A stretch of 64,000 nt of DNA from Gordionus sp. m RMFG-2023. Its lineage: Eukaryota; Nematomorpha; Gordioida; Chordodea; Parachordodidae. A program made the position numbers and the translations under genes. The notes beneath the pieces were generated by a model. The model saw only the letters and a program-made list of their open reading frames with translations, ran no database searches and was not told the DNA's origin. The first letter of the stretch is position 1. Every line of letters begins with the position of its first letter. The DNA is taken from positions 10,269,366 to 10,333,365 of the forward strand of contig NC_088777.1 in assembly GCF_954871325.1 (NCBI RefSeq). Reading direction: 5' to 3'. Below, piece after piece: positions 12,383-32,372 of this stretch.

Positions 12383-12665
12383 TTCTTTGCACCTAAAACA
12401 TTTTTCCCCAGATTATTATGGTCATTTGACATTTCGATCTGGCTAACTATTTTGTTATAGATGTCCATAAATACCCTTCATATAGTTCCTATAGTATTTT
12501 GTATTGTAGTATCGTAATATTTACCTCTGAATTCCTTTCAACTATGTATTTCTTCAAAGGATAATTCATTGCTGTATATATAAAACAAAGATCCCTTCCA
12601 AATTTGGTATTTTCTTTGGCAACCGGAATATTATATACAAATCCGTAAGCTTTTTAATCATAAGT

Positions 12666-13276
12666 AAAGTTGTTAAAAGTTACTTTCGAAACATAACTAG
12701 TTACAGTTACTAGTTACATTTGTAAAAATAAAACAAGTTAAAGTTAATAGTTACAGTTATATTTCATAAGCAACTAGTTAAATTATAAGTTAATTTCTGG
12801 TTCTTATAAATTTTAAAATGGTCTATTAATTCTAAAAAATGGGTTTCAGGTTATGATTTATATTAAGAATTAATGATTTTTTCACTCAAATATTTGAAAA
12901 TATAATATTTTATGCAGTTGTTGCAAATATTTATCTTAAATTTATTGTAAATATATTTTTTTTATGTTAATTCATCAGCATCCAAGTCTATAGCAAATAA
13001 TAGAACTGTTTTTTTTTGTCGAGTTTCAGTGAGTTACAGAATATGGATATAGTATGTTAATTATAATTTGAAAATTCTTTTTATAAATGCAATTCACATT
13101 TTAAAAATTAATTATTTGAATATATTATTTAGATTTATATACACATATTTTTATAACTAGTTACTTTTGGCAGTTACATTTCAAAAAATATAACTAGTTT
13201 TTAAGTTACTATTTAAAAATATAAGTAGTTAGAGTTATTTTTTAGCAAAAGTGTAATTAGTCACTTTAACAACATC
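12666..13276. mobile_element. Non-autonomous transposon with TAACTAGTTAC subterminal repeats
   Basis: Left end AAAGTTGTTAAAAGTTAC and right end, read in reverse, GATGTTGTTAAAGTGAC, are inverted. Both sides carry several ACTAGTTAC/GTAACTAGT-type words in opposite orientation. The interior (about 12850-13140) is featureless AT-rich DNA. Such subterminal repeats are common in hAT-derived non-autonomous elements; no clean 8-bp duplication was seen. Confidence 0.6.
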
Positions 13277-13740
13277 AATCGTAAGGTTGGCAAATATCTT
13301 GCTGTAAATCATTTTTTTCCCTTTATTGGCTACTACTGATAGCACTCGTAGGCATTAATAAAGCATGAAGCATTGGCAAAGGTTTTAGAATGAGTGCTTC
13401 CAATAGTTCAGTCCCCTGCGAAGATAGTATAAAGATATGACAAATTTTTTTTCAAAAGTAATAATAATTACGAAATCAAAAATACCTAAGCAGAATATTT
13501 CATGGATCGGACCTAGTTGAAGGCCGGACAAAGGGAATTTAAGACGAAGCCCCCCTACAAATATAAAAATACTCCTAACCCAATCTTTTTATGAAATCTT
13601 AAAGCAAAAATTCAATAGCTAATTTGTAAAACAGTTGAGCTTGTATATAAATAGTTGTTGTTATAGTAGTGTTGAAAATAATTTCGTTTGGATCGACACT
13701 GCCAGATATGGTTATAATATATTTTTTTAAAAATCATCGT

Positions 13741-13880
13741 TTTCGAAAAGAGTCTATGGCGAAGTCAGCAAGTGAATCACTAATCCGATGGATCTGAGTT
13801 AGAATCTAGCAAGGAACGAGTTCTTTTTTCTGAGGCCCAGCTAGGTACTTCCGTGCAATAATATATAGTAGGGCGGAAGC
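13741..13880 (+). repeat. Possible tRNA-derived SINE remnant
   Basis: GGCGAAGTCAGCAAGTGAAT resembles a degenerate tRNA A box and GAGTTAGAATCTAGC, about 35 bases later, a degenerate B box. The following 70 bases are locally less AT-rich than the surroundings. No intact tRNA fold can be drawn, and the call is weak. Confidence 0.25.
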
Positions 13881-14355
13881 GACTGCGTAATTCCATCTCA
13901 ATATAAAAAATTAGATCCTATTGTTTTTTTAACTAAAATTGAATGTTTTTAGCAAAATAGTTGTTGTTTATAAAATTGCTATATGTTGATTTGGCAGTAA
14001 CTAACATTACCTATATTTGCTTCAACATAACATATAGATGGAAATCTAAAAAAACAAAACAAAATAAATTAAATATATACATCATCCATCATAAGGATAA
14101 AAAAATATTTATCTCTTGTAAAAATAATTTTTTTTACACCGGTCATAAGTTAATAAAAAAATCTTTATGATTTAAGGTCAATCAGATTATTTAATCCAAA
14201 TTTTACAATGATATTTTTTTTAAAAAAAATTGTTTAGTTTTCCTATAAATAGCACAGATTTATGTATATATTTTATTTAATTTCAATATTTTTTTAAGGT
14301 TATTTTCTAAAAATTTAATCCGTTTTGCTTCGAGCCTTAAAACAAATACTTTTAA

Positions 14356-15091
14356 ATGCATCATTCTGTATATTCCCGCAGGAAAACCATCGTGGTACTA
14401 GACCAGTCTGTCAATACTTTTTACTCTTCTACCAAACGACTAAGTCTTACCACATTCATTAATAAGGAATTGAAATTCGTGATATCAAGTGGGATAAGAA
14501 TTAATTCCACCACCCTCACAACTAAAAATAAGGGATCAGATAATAACAAAAATGATTGGAATAAAGCATATGTGGCAACGAGTTCCATCAATTTCAAAAA
14601 CAAATTTCCTGATAGACTTTATAGCAAAGAGAAACATGAGTGGAGGAATGATAAAAGTAAAAATAAAATATCAAAAAACAATAAATTTATTAATATTATT
14701 TTTTGCTAAAAAATAAAAAAATACAGATCAAGCCGTGGTAGTGGGATCTAGAAAATGTGACAGAAATTACGAGCTCAGGAGAAGTTCAGAACTCAATGTA
14801 GGCAACAAAATAAAACAACAGATAAAAAAATCCAAGTTCTTAATCTCTAGATATAAATCGACGTTAGTTGGAGAAAGGACAAATATAACGAATATCATAA
14901 AATTGTATTTTCAATCCTACAATTCCCCTAGCTTGCTTTTTACTATTATTATAGCTTGGATTATTACGCTCTGTTTTGGGGCACTTGTATTAGCCAGCAA
15001 TATTTTACTTCTTTTACCATTCAAAATTGCATTTAGAACAATGATGGGCACTTTCCACCTGTTTCTAAAAATCAAATCCTTAATTCTTTGA
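14356..15091 (+). CDS. Unassigned two-exon protein with C-terminal membrane segment
   Basis: Exon 1 (ATG at 14356, to 14656) and exon 2 (14727 to a TGA at 15089-15091) join in phase across a 70-nt intron (GTAAAA at 14657, ATACAG at 14726). The product is about 221 residues: a polar, Ser/Thr/Asn/Lys-rich N-terminal two thirds (for example SVYSRRKTIVVLDQ, KEKHEWRNDK), then basic KQQIKKSKFLISRYKST, then one or two hydrophobic segments (LLFTIIIAWIITLCFGALVL and ASNILLLLPF). The C-terminus is short and basic. G+C content and codon choice stand out from the flanks, which supports coding. I do not recognise a family. The upstream boundary could be a splice site and not the ATG. A small transposon begins eight bases after the stop. 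Confidence 0.55.
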
Positions 15092-15098
15092 TAAAAAT

Positions 15099-15392
15099 CC
15101 ATAGGCGTAGTCAGGATTTCCTTATGGGAGACAAGGGACTCTTGGGCGACTTTCCCTATAATTTGTAACTTTTATGGGTTTCAAGCCCACCTTTTGTTGA
15201 CTTTTTGGGAAGCGTTTTTAAAAATAATTATCGTTTTTTACTTTTAAAATTTTTCTAATGGCCTATTATATTGATTATTTTGGGAAGAAGGAGGTGTTGT
15301 GGGTGTATGGGATAACTTGTATCAACTTAAGATATTATTTGCGAAAATTAAGGGAAGATTTCCTGGTTCACCTTCCCAGGCTACGCTTATGG
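15099..15392. mobile_element. Small inverted-repeat transposon
   Basis: Left end CCATAGGCGTAGTCAGGAT and reverse-complemented right end CCATAAGCGTAGCCTGGGA are terminal inverted repeats. The element is about 294 bp and starts directly after the stop codon of the unassigned gene at 14356-15091. An open frame starting at 15258 runs out of it into flanking AT-rich DNA and is not considered real. Confidence 0.6.
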
Positions 15393-15739
15393 AAGAAGTC
15401 GAAAATTATCACACCATGTCTATTTATAATGAATGATTGCTTTTATATCTTTAAACAGATTATAAATTCATTTGTAACATGTAATGTAATGCTTCCCCTA
15501 TTATATAAATATTGTGCCTTAACAAATTTTCTTACCCACCTACAAATTTTGGGGGTCTCTACCCAACCCCAATTAATTGTTTTATATTTATATAGTATAA
15601 TGATCACATTAGGACATGTTTTATTTTATAAATATAACTTTATCGCCTCAGATTTAATTTTAAACATATACCAAAGTTATTGTGCAATTAATATAAATAA
15701 ATATTCCAATTTTTCGATATATATTGCAAAATATTAAAC

Positions 15740-16890
15740 TTTAATAAATTCATTTGGAAATTAGCTACCTAAATTATGGTTATATATATACACCTATATA
15801 TTCATTCAAAAATTCTCCTTTATTAACTCATTTGGTTTCCATGGGTTTTACTGCAATAATTTTTTTTATATTAATAGAAAAAAAATAACCCCATCAATAA
15901 TGAATTTGATAAATTTTCTTTCACCTTCTGATTCGCATTAATTGCCATTTTTTTCATACCCTTATATATATATTCACCTATATTGATATCAGTTTTCTAT
16001 ATTATTATCTTGGACACTTTCCAATCGTATATTCCTAAAAAAATAATAATGACCCGATTAAAATAATTATATATGTTTAGTAGGTTTTTTTGTTATTGAT
16101 CTTTTCCATTTTCTCATGCCTTCTATTTTTTCTGTTTTTCTCACTATAAAATTAAAACACAAATAACATTTGATTTGCTATATTAAATAAGTATTATATC
16201 AAGTATAGTACCGAAGAGAAATACATATAATTCTTCAAAACATCCAAATTGCTAAATTTAATAACAACACATATTTAATTATTAAAATGAAATTATATAA
16301 TGATTATAATAAGTTTTAAATTCTTGATTAAAATAAATATTTTTATCAATTATTGTAATGGATCATGAAGCCAATAGCTATTCTATTTTCCATATCAGGA
16401 AGTGAATATAACATAAATCTGAGCTATTTGAAGCCTACATTCAAGATAATATTACTCAAATTTAAAAAAATAGTAGATAGATTGGAATGACAGAATAATG
16501 TAAAGATCAGTATACCCCCCCCCCCCTCCATTAATACCGGTATTTAGACTAGAATAGTGTTGAATAGGGCTTTCACGGAATGAAATAATTTTAAAAAAAG
16601 CTTATCATATTTGAAAGAAAACAGAAAACCAAGAAATGTAGAAGCTTCAGAACATAGATTGTTTTCTGAAATCTCTTCATTTTTTGACTAAGTATTAATA
16701 GAGAATCAGATGAAAATATTTTACAAAATGTTATTAAATATTTTAATCAAATTCCAGGAAATAAGAAAGAAAAAAACAATTATAATATTAAAAATTAATT
16801 TAGGAAAATAAAATAAAATTTAATTCTTTTTTTCATTTTATTAATTACGTATTATATTATTATTATTAGCAAAATAAAATTTCAATGGCC
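15740..16890. other. AT-rich, no gene seen
   Basis: A/T-rich with one run of 12 C near 16515-16527. No frame, repeat or RNA signal that I can support. Confidence 0.45.
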
Positions 16891-16904
16891 AGCACTGTAT
16901 TTAT

Positions 16905-18578
16905 CAGAGACCTGCAGGCCAGGCCCCTAAACCCGGCCCGGCCCTAAACCCGGCCCGGCCCTAAACCCGGCCCGGCCATATAAACCGCCCCTAACCCGGG
17001 CCGGGCCTAAAAAATTTTTTTTTAAACATATCAGGGCCGGGCCTAAAATTTTTTTTTTTAAATATATCCGGGCCGGGCCGGGCCTAAAATTGTTAAACCC
17101 GGGCCGGGCCTTAATATTTTTTATAAAAATTTTTACATTATGAGTTAATAGTTATAAGATTATATTATATTATAGTTATGATTAATATAATATTGGGTGA
17201 TGGTTAACACTACCTAACAACCCACAGATCGATTTAATTATTAATTTCCTGCAAATTTATTCAAAGTATTAATATATTTTTTTATAATTCATATCTAAAT
17301 TTTTACAACATATTTTACCAAAACAATCAAATAATGTAATATTTTAAATAAGCCCCAATATTCAAGTATTATTAATATATTTTTTTATAATTCATATCTA
17401 AATTTTTAGAATATATTTTACCAAAACAATCAAATAAAGGAATATCACTTCTTAAAGTTTGTAATACCTTTCAAAGCGAAAAGGAGAAATAAAATTGATT
17501 TTACTTAATATAAAGCATTTTTTAATTGAAAAATTTGTTTTACACAAGTATCATTTTATTTCTCTTTTTCTCTGTCCCAAATTCAAGCAATTACGTATGT
17601 AGTCAGGGACAGATCGCAAAATGACGGAAAACTATATAGAAGATTATATTAAATTACAAGAGGCTCATGAAGTAAATGAAATACCATCGACCAGTCAAAT
17701 TACGACTGTTGTTAAACAAACTGAATTAAGACAAATGGGGCGATGGTAATTCTGGTAATATGTCAATACCATGATAATTTGTGAATTTTTAATATCTTTC
17801 TTGAGTATAGGGTTTCGTCAGTCATGCTGGTTTTTTACTTTGCAAACTGTCAAATATTTATTGCATTTATTATATTTACCTTGAGTCATGAAAGTTTTTA
17901 ATCCAACATTTTTCATTATTTTTTTTTACAATATTATATAATACAATTATCTTCTTTTGTTAAAAATTTATATTATAAAATAAATTATATTAATATTGTG
18001 CAATTAGATTATATTTTCAAAATACTATTTATTATACATGCATTTTTTTAAATAGCGATTTATTTTTATTTTATAAATTAAATAGTAAATTAAATACAAT
18101 ATATTATATTCTCAAAATATTTTCCATTTTTATAAATTAAATATTAGTTTTATTTTTTTTAAATGTAATATAAAATATAGTATATGACAAATATTATTAC
18201 CATTTTTATGAATATTAGTTTTATTTTTATAAATGCAATATAAAATATAGTAGCTCAAAATATCCATTTTTATAAATAACAGTTTTATAATTTTTATAAA
18301 TTCAATATAATAATTCTCAAAATATTAGCTTTTTACATGTATTTTTTAAATAATAAGCGATAATACTCGCTAAAAAATATGGTAAAATACCTCATAGGTG
18401 AATTTTTGTATATACCAGGTCGAATATAATTTTAAAAAATTCCGAGCCGGGCCTAAAATTTTTAAATCCGGGCCGGGCCGTAAAAATTTTTTTTAAAAAA
18501 TATCCGGGCCGGGCCTGGCCTAAAAAATTTAAAACCGGACGGGCCGGGCCGTGCAAATGGTACCTCTGCAGGTCTCTG
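16905..18578 (+). mobile_element. GC-rich-ended hAT-like transposon with 8-bp target duplication
   Basis: Both ends carry CAGAGACCTGCAG as inverted repeats, and the insertion is bounded by a perfect 8-bp direct repeat GTATTTAT (16897-16904 and 18579-18586). An 8-bp duplication and CAG ends are typical of hAT elements. About 200 bp at each end alternate CCGGGCCGGGCC-type blocks with A/T runs. Inside, a plus-strand frame starting ATG ACG GAA at about 17620 reads MTENYIEDYIKLQEAHEVNE, then IPSTSQITTVVKQ, before a stop at about 17748; the same peptide (DYIKLQEEQEIRE, LPST) is encoded on the minus strand at about 30590-30640. No transposase core remains, so this copy is non-autonomous. Other pieces of the family lie at 5150-5310, 5740-5985, 8370-8440 and 59692-60029. 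Confidence 0.85.
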
Positions 18579-18586
18579 GTATTTAT

Positions 18587-21500
18587 TGATAATCGTTCAA
18601 CTTAAGGAATGATCAACTGATAAGAAATTTTTTTAAATTGGATGAAATATATTTAAAAATTTAACGAAAAATTTCTTTGAGTTGGATAATACTCGATCTT
18701 ATTATATTACCAGCAAATGGTAATCTGTCACAACACTGCTGATAAATCACAAATGATAGTGAATCACAAAGCGATAAATGAAATTCCAATATACTAACAA
18801 AAAATATATGGTTAGGAATAAATGAAAACTCGTTATTACTATGCTCTAATAATATGATCGTTTAGTTAGGTTACGTTCAAAATCATTTTTGATTAAATTT
18901 TGATTCCCTTAATCTAATATTTTATGTTAAAAGAAGTTTTAAATATAAAAAACAATCTTAAACCACATCAAAGACCTAGACTAGCCAGCCCGCTTAAAGT
19001 AATAATTAATATTGGAGTCAAACTATTTTTTTTAAATTAGCTTTTAGCTCTCATTTGATACTAATATTTAGGTAATTTAATCTACTTTTTTTTTAAATCG
19101 CCTAAATCGAGCCTTTTAACAACATTAAACACAAATAAACAATCCAAAGAACATACTTGTAATGGACTTGGATTGTAGAGACTGCGAGCACTGCTAATGC
19201 TAATTTAAATAACTTCGGTTATTCATATTTTATTGACCTCTCAGTCAGCCATCAAAAATATCTCACTAGGTATTCTATCCCATTTTGCCACAAGAAAAAA
19301 AAATTATTCAATTGTTTTTCCCAATTCTTGAATTTCATTATCAGAGATTATATGAATTAACCTCTGAGGCAATAAGTCATTCAATTCGATAATCTACCTC
19401 TTATGAGAACCCTGTTGTGACGAATTTTGGCTTTTTCTTCTGATTAAGAGATAAAATAAAAAATTATCTTAATTGCAATTAAAAAAAGATAAAATATAAT
19501 GTTTATAAAATAAATTGATGTGAGAGGAAATGATGTTTTGAATTATTGTAACTCCTCTTGATCTGTTTAAAAACCGATATATATATATAAATTTTATCTT
19601 CGCCAAATTGCATTATCGTTAAATCAATTGCGATAATCCATTTGCAATAATACATTCGTGATAATGATCTCGCGATTTTACTGTCGTATATTCGTTAAAA
19701 TGCATTTACGATGTCAAGCGGTAATGTATCGTCTATAATGTTTTTCCTGGTTATTACCATGTAACCAAAAAAAGATATCCAAATCAAACAAATAAGGAAA
19801 TTATTTACAATTTAGAGAGCGAAAAAAAGAGAAAATCAAAATCAATACCCAAGAATTAAAATTATCTAATTTTGGAGGCTCAGAGCGATCCTAACCGCAC
19901 CCCCATTTGCAGGAGCCTGGCTTCTAATTATTATAGATTTTTAAAAATAAAAGACATATATTAAAGTTATTGGCATTTTTTGTGACCCCTTTATTTTTTA
20001 AAACCCTTTGGCCTCTTAATATCACAGCTGCTACGTCATTGTTTATAATAAATTGATAAAAAAAAAATTAAATTTTGTATGAAAATAAAATTTATAAAAA
20101 TTAATATACATGTAAATAAATTATATGGTAATTAATATAAAATTTCAATACAATAAAAGAAAAATAATTATTTAGTTTAACCTTTATGGATGCATATGTT
20201 TGTCTGAAAAATATTTCAGGGACTTCCTCTGTGACGTATTATATATAATATAAATGGTATAGTTTTTGCAGTAATAATAAATAAGCGATTCACATTCAGG
20301 GACTTCATCTGACGTATGTGAAGGAATTGTTGATGTATATGTGACGCACATGGAAAAGAAATACATCATCTATATTTTGGCATGAAAATTTTTCTTGTTT
20401 TCGTAAATATCATATTAAGCTAATAAAAATCCCGACCCCCTATCTCTCTAATTTGAAATAAGTAATAGTTAATAACTGCAATTAATAATGACTCCAATTT
20501 AAAATTTCCGGGGAAAAGGTAATTTAATAATTAAAAATAAGAGTAAAAAACCAAAATTATTTATGTAAAAGGCAACATAGTCAAATGCCTGGAATAAGTG
20601 AACTAGAGATCTTCATTTAAAATTTGTAAGGGAAAACGCAGATTAGAAAAATCCGGACTATGCTTATGAATCGATACGAATAGTCTTAGAAGGTAGATAG
20701 GTTTATCTTTTCTTAAATCTAAAATACACATAACATAGAATATGAGGTAATCGATATATCATTTAAGCACAATGTGGTTGCTTTTTCTTTGAAATTTTTT
20801 TAATGACATGATAAATGGGAAGGGGAATTGTGGTAAGCCTAAGAATATTTCGGATTGCAAAACCTTTTAAAATAGTTTTCAAGTCAGACAGGAGCACCTG
20901 CTAAAGTTCTACCAGAAAAAAGTGGGTGGGTTAATATTACAAATCAGAGATACAAACAGAATCATTAAATAGGTATTAACCTGCTCGATTTTGAACCTCT
21001 AAAAAGTCTATGGACTAGTTTATTTACATATGAACTGTTTTGTGATTATTTATAAATTAATTTTGATAAGTAACAAACCTTAATTTTAAATATTTTCATA
21101 TATTGTATTTGATGGGCTATAAAAAAAAGGCTTATAGAAATATAAATTATATTTTTGAAAAATCTTTTTATAGATATTAATTATTTAATAGAAGAGAAAT
21201 GTTGAAAATATTTTAAGTGTATATAGGTAAAAATAGTATTCTTTAGGAAATTAATTAAAACAATTATTTATATTATATGTAATAAATACCATTTAGTTTT
21301 TATCATAGGGTAACCATGATCTATAAGAGATGGTTTCAAAAAAAATTTGGGGTTTCACCAGGGTTGGGCGTATGGCGAATACTTGTATTTAAAAATAATA
21401 ACAAATATTCTTTATTGTATTTAGTATTTATTTGAATATTTTCGGAGAAATCAATATTATTTCAATCATGATTTGTCAATTTAGAGCTAGCGGGGTTTGC

Positions 21501-22040
21501 TAAACCATACACGTCAATTATAGCAATTAATAATGAAAAAAATTTCAAAATCTTGAAAAGGCAATTTCATGGATGTTTATGATTGGTATTTAGGATTTAT
21601 GCTAAGAAATCTTAATCTCTCCTTAAAATTCATATTTTTATATGTCCAAAATGTTTATTAAATTATCCAAAGTTAAGTTTCAATTTTTATATATAATTAG
21701 CTTCAATTTATAAGTATTATGATATTTTGAACAATAAAACAATAAAATTATTATATACATATCATTATTAATAAATAAAAATGCGTTTCAATTTATTATG
21801 GCCTAAAATAATTTAGGAAGCCCCTTGAAGTGGTTTGCCTCACCACGCTATTGGGGCTTGTGAACAAAATTTTCACTTTTACAAAAAATAAAATTAAAAA
21901 AAAATAATTATATTCTTAAGATTTTTTATAAGGCACCTTTATATAGTATACTGTTAGGTATCCAATTAATATATTATTTTTTATATTATCTAAACAATAA
22001 GAGCTATAGCCAATTTTGTAAAAATTTGTTCGACTAACCC
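18587..22040. other. AT-rich, mostly unassigned
   Basis: No convincing exon found, although the 5' exons of the SLC30A5-like gene should lie upstream of 22918 and may be here. At about 21358-21450 the sequence CAGGGTTGGGCG followed by GAATACTTGTATTT repeats looks like the end of a hAT-type non-autonomous element. At about 22020-22041 ACCCCAGTCTCCCCTA is an end of the family A element (see 8930-9727). Confidence 0.4.
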
Positions 22041-22041
22041 C

Positions 22042-22605
22042 AGTCTCCCCTATCTAAGAATGGGATGAAAATGGATATTTTATATTAATGCCCAGGTGCT
22101 AGACGAGGTTTAATTAGTGTTATATCATAAAATTTAGCCTTCGATTCAACGTCTAGTTAAATATTATAAAAATATTCATCTACATTCATTCTTATTGTAT
22201 CTACCTGTTCATATATATTTTCCGCCAAATCAATAACCTGAACCAAATCTAAATTTGGTTTTTGTAAATTTCTACAAAGTAGTGAGCTATAGGAAATAAT
22301 TTATTGATGCAACTAGCAGCAATGATAACTCTGATTGTTTTGAATTCAATAATGATATCGCTTCTGACGACACACATTAGTTTTTTCATACTCAGCCTTA
22401 TTTAACCTTTGTATTTCTATTTCTTCGATTCTACAAAATGGAAGTAAAAATGAAAAATATTTAAAACATTATAGATATTTATTAATAATTAAAATATTAT
22501 TAAAAATACTTATTAATTCTAACTCACTAACAAATTATTTTAAATTTAATAAAATAATTATATATAATAATAAAAAAATTACCGTTTGATTTCAATCTCT
22601 TTGAC
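22042..22605 (-). pseudogene. hAT transposase fragment, paralogue of the outer element at 58.5-64 kb
   Basis: Nearly collinear with 60873-60970 plus 63573-64000. On the minus strand it encodes NLDLVQ..DLAENIYEQVD and, after a TAA, LDVESKAKFYDI, LIKPRLAPGH and ISIFIPFLD, which match the segment of hAT transposases around the KPR.A and IFIPFLD motifs. It has in-frame stops. Its value is as an empty-site reference: it lacks the 2.6-kb insertion present at 60971-63564. It ends on the left against a family A transposon end. Confidence 0.75.
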
Positions 22606-22917
22606 TAAATATTTTTCCATTTTATTAATATTTTTGAATAATATTAATGTACTCACAAGGAAAGGAAATTTTAATAAAATTTATTTATAAAAAATAGGTT
22701 TTATGTTGTTGGAAAATTGATATTCAAATATTTGTAAAATTTTGATTGGGGTGGGTTGGGGGGGGGGTGGGGTGTAAAATTTTTATTAGCTAAAAATGAT
22801 ATTTTTGAAAACAGTCAAATAGATTGCAAATAAACTATTGAATTAAAAACTACCCAACCTGATCATACATGGCTATACTAACTGAATTTTAATATATATT
22901 TTTTTTATAAAATATAG

Positions 22918-29758
<6,841 letters not shown>

Positions 29759-29928
29759 TAAGATATCGATCGCAATAACACTAAAATAATTATGGAATCT
29801 AAGTTGCTTTATATTATATATAATTGCATGTTATTTTGGAATATACCAAATTATGGATTGCATGTTATTATACTAAATTATGGAGATAATAATTTTTTTT
29901 AATGTTATAAGTTGAAAATGTTGACAAG

Positions 29929-29934
29929 AATAAA
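29929..29934 (+). promoter_or_regulatory. AATAAA, candidate polyadenylation signal of the SLC30A5-like gene
   Basis: First canonical hexamer seen after the stop at 29756-29758. In DNA this rich in A and T the hexamer is frequent by chance, so position relative to the stop is the only support. Confidence 0.35.
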
Positions 29935-30524
29935 TGAAATTTTTATTATTATTATGTATTTATCGGTATATATAATGTCGAATAATTATCGTATAATTGG
30001 TTGCATTATTTAATATAAATCAACGATGAAATTATATAGTCAATTTTTTGTTAAATTTTTTTAAGCTAATTTTCTACAAAATTAATGCTGGATTTTTTTT
30101 TTATAAAATAACATAAGAAAATTCATAGATTATCAACGATAACCTACGATTAGCTTTCAGAGATGTATCACTCACAATATTTTCAAAAATGTGACCTGGG
30201 CTCTCTTGCAGGGTGCCTGTTACGTAATTGTTTCAAACAGAAATGAATGTCAAATTTTTTAGTTTAGAATTTTATTCGAAAGGATATCTAGGATACCTTC
30301 TCTACCGCAAAAAATTCTAGACCCCTACAAGAAATTTTTATGGGGGCACCTCATGCCCATTTGTGACCTCTTTGGTATTTTTAAAGAAATCAATGTCCTC
30401 CCAAGGCGGCGAATACGAAAGGGTGGCTGACGAGGTAATTGATGTAAGAAATTCAGATAAGATTTGTGAAAAATAATTGACTATTATAAACGCTAATTTA
30501 CAAAATTAATTACTCCCTTGTTCA

Positions 30525-30725
30525 TTTTACCATATCGTTGTTTGAATATTACCACTGAGTTTCAATCACTATTTCGATTGGTCGATGGTAATTCCCTTAT
30601 TTCCTGTTCCTCTTGTAATTTAATATAGTCTTTTATAATGTATTCTTTTTAAGCTCTCTCACTGGCAACATGCTAAACTGCCTGAATTTGAGGCAGAGAA
30701 ATAGAAAGACATTGCTAAAATAGAG
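30525..30725 (-). mobile_element. Fragment of the GC-rich transposon interior
   Basis: On the minus strand KDYIKLQEEQEIRE, LPSTNRNS corresponds to EDYIKLQEAHEVNE, IPSTSQ at 17640-17720, and the upstream bases (TTTCTC, CAAATTCA) also correspond. The GC-rich termini are not present here, so this is an internal fragment of a related element. Confidence 0.55.
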
Positions 30726-31559
30726 ATAACTATTTTATTTAATATTTAAGAAAAATCATATACCTTTTAACCTCATATAATGATATTTCAAGATATTCGA
30801 AATTAATGAAATATATAAGTAGATTTATATAAAAAAAATTTTTTTTATAGCGACTTAAATTTTGAATCGATGTACTAATAAAAGGCAACTTCAATTTAAA
30901 CTGGGTGCGTTACGTTTTTTTTAATTAAAAAAAACTACACATGCGCACTAATTATACACATATTCTGTTAGAACTGGAAATTACAAAATAAATTAACATT
31001 CTTTATCTGGTTCCCATAAATTTTAAGGAAAGGATATTTCAGTTCCTAAATACATGGCGTTTTTTTTAAAACTCTAGTTATTTTATCGGTGGTGAATAGA
31101 TTAAAAATGACCACTTAATATTTTTTTTTGAGTATAATAACGAATTATTTCAGAAGATAGGGTAAAAGATTGGGAATAATGTAAATTATATTCTAAAAAT
31201 GTTCCTTTTAATAAAAAATAATAATAAATTCTCAATAATTCACTATGTGCGAGCAAACGTAGTAAATAGATATCTATAATCCATGATGTAAAAATATACA
31301 AGAATTTAGTAAATTAATTTAGAATAAAGTTATCTCTACTGTTTTAATATGAATTCTCCATAAAGTGAAAAAAAACCTATTGAATCAAATCTATAATATT
31401 TTTTAATAAATTTATAAAAATTTTGGTATTTAATATTAAATAAAAAATAATAATTATGTAAATATAAATAGGGCGTTTCAATAAAACTATTAAATTTTTT
31501 CCCCTCAGATAGAGAAAAGTCTAAAAACATAGCTTACCATATAATGGTAAATATAGCAG

Positions 31560-32300
31560 ATTCGGGATTATCAATGAGTTGCATGTCATCTTTCTGGCCT
31601 CAGTGAATTTTGGCGAAAACCAATTTACAGAATTGAGGCAGATAATTCTTGCAAGAAGGCAATGAATGTATTATCTGTCGATATCGAAATAATTGAAAAG
31701 AAATGTTTTAACGAATTTAGTTCATCAAGAGTTAATGAATTAAAAGATTTAACGGGGTGGTCTGACTTGGAATCGTGTGAGTTGTTGCGATATGTCCCTA
31801 TCAGATTTATTATTAATACTCGCCATCTATTGAATTTTAAAATTTTAGGAAATTAAGATCATAAAAGCTGTCCTATTTTGAAAATTTTTTTCCAGAATGA
31901 AATGGCAGAGGCATATTTAGGAATGGTTTTACATGTAGGAAATTTACTACATGCTGTTAATATGCAATTGCAATCTGAAGAACCTTTTTTAATAAAGATT
32001 CACAAAATTATGTTATAGCTGTGTTCATCTTCACAGTTATAAATTGACAATAAATTTTATGGCGCTATTGTTAAAAATATCTTACTAAAATGTTCAAACA
32101 TTATTCTAATTAATGTATTTTTAAATGAAGCAAATATTTTTATTAAGACAATTTTAGAATATTTGCAATCAACATTTGATTTCAATTACTCGATTTACAA
32201 ATATATAGATATGACCATGGAAGAGCACCCATCAATTGATGGTTTTTGTAATTTAATTAATATGATAAAATTACCAATAGATTATTATATCGATTAATGT
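31560..32300 (+). pseudogene. Decayed hAT transposase (ZBED/FAM200-like C-terminal half)
   Basis: Frames read MNVLSVDIEIIEKKCFNEFS and RVNELKDLTGW, then LLRYVPIRFI, QNEMAEAYLGM, QLQSEEPFLIKIHKIML and MEEHPSIDGF. Order and motifs (ELK, RYVP.R, SEEP) resemble the region of ZBED/FAM200-type hAT transposases around H.PTRWLSL and QSEEPLI. Stops and frame changes separate the blocks, so it is not functional. This is a motif-based call. Confidence 0.45.
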
Positions 32301-32372
32301 TTATAAACAATAATGAATTTTATTTGTAATTCTTTTGTATATATACATCTATATTATAATTTTTCGATGTCC

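Noticed and set aside
14421-15102. Minus-strand frames at 14421-14603 and 14917-15102
   Set aside because: Antisense shadows of the two exons at 14356-15091.
15258-15737. 159-residue plus-strand frame
   Set aside because: It starts inside the small transposon at 15099-15392 and runs into AT-rich DNA; the second half is a low-complexity hydrophobic translation.
20184-20369. 61-residue minus-strand frame
   Set aside because: No motif, no compositional contrast with flanks, no supporting splice signals.
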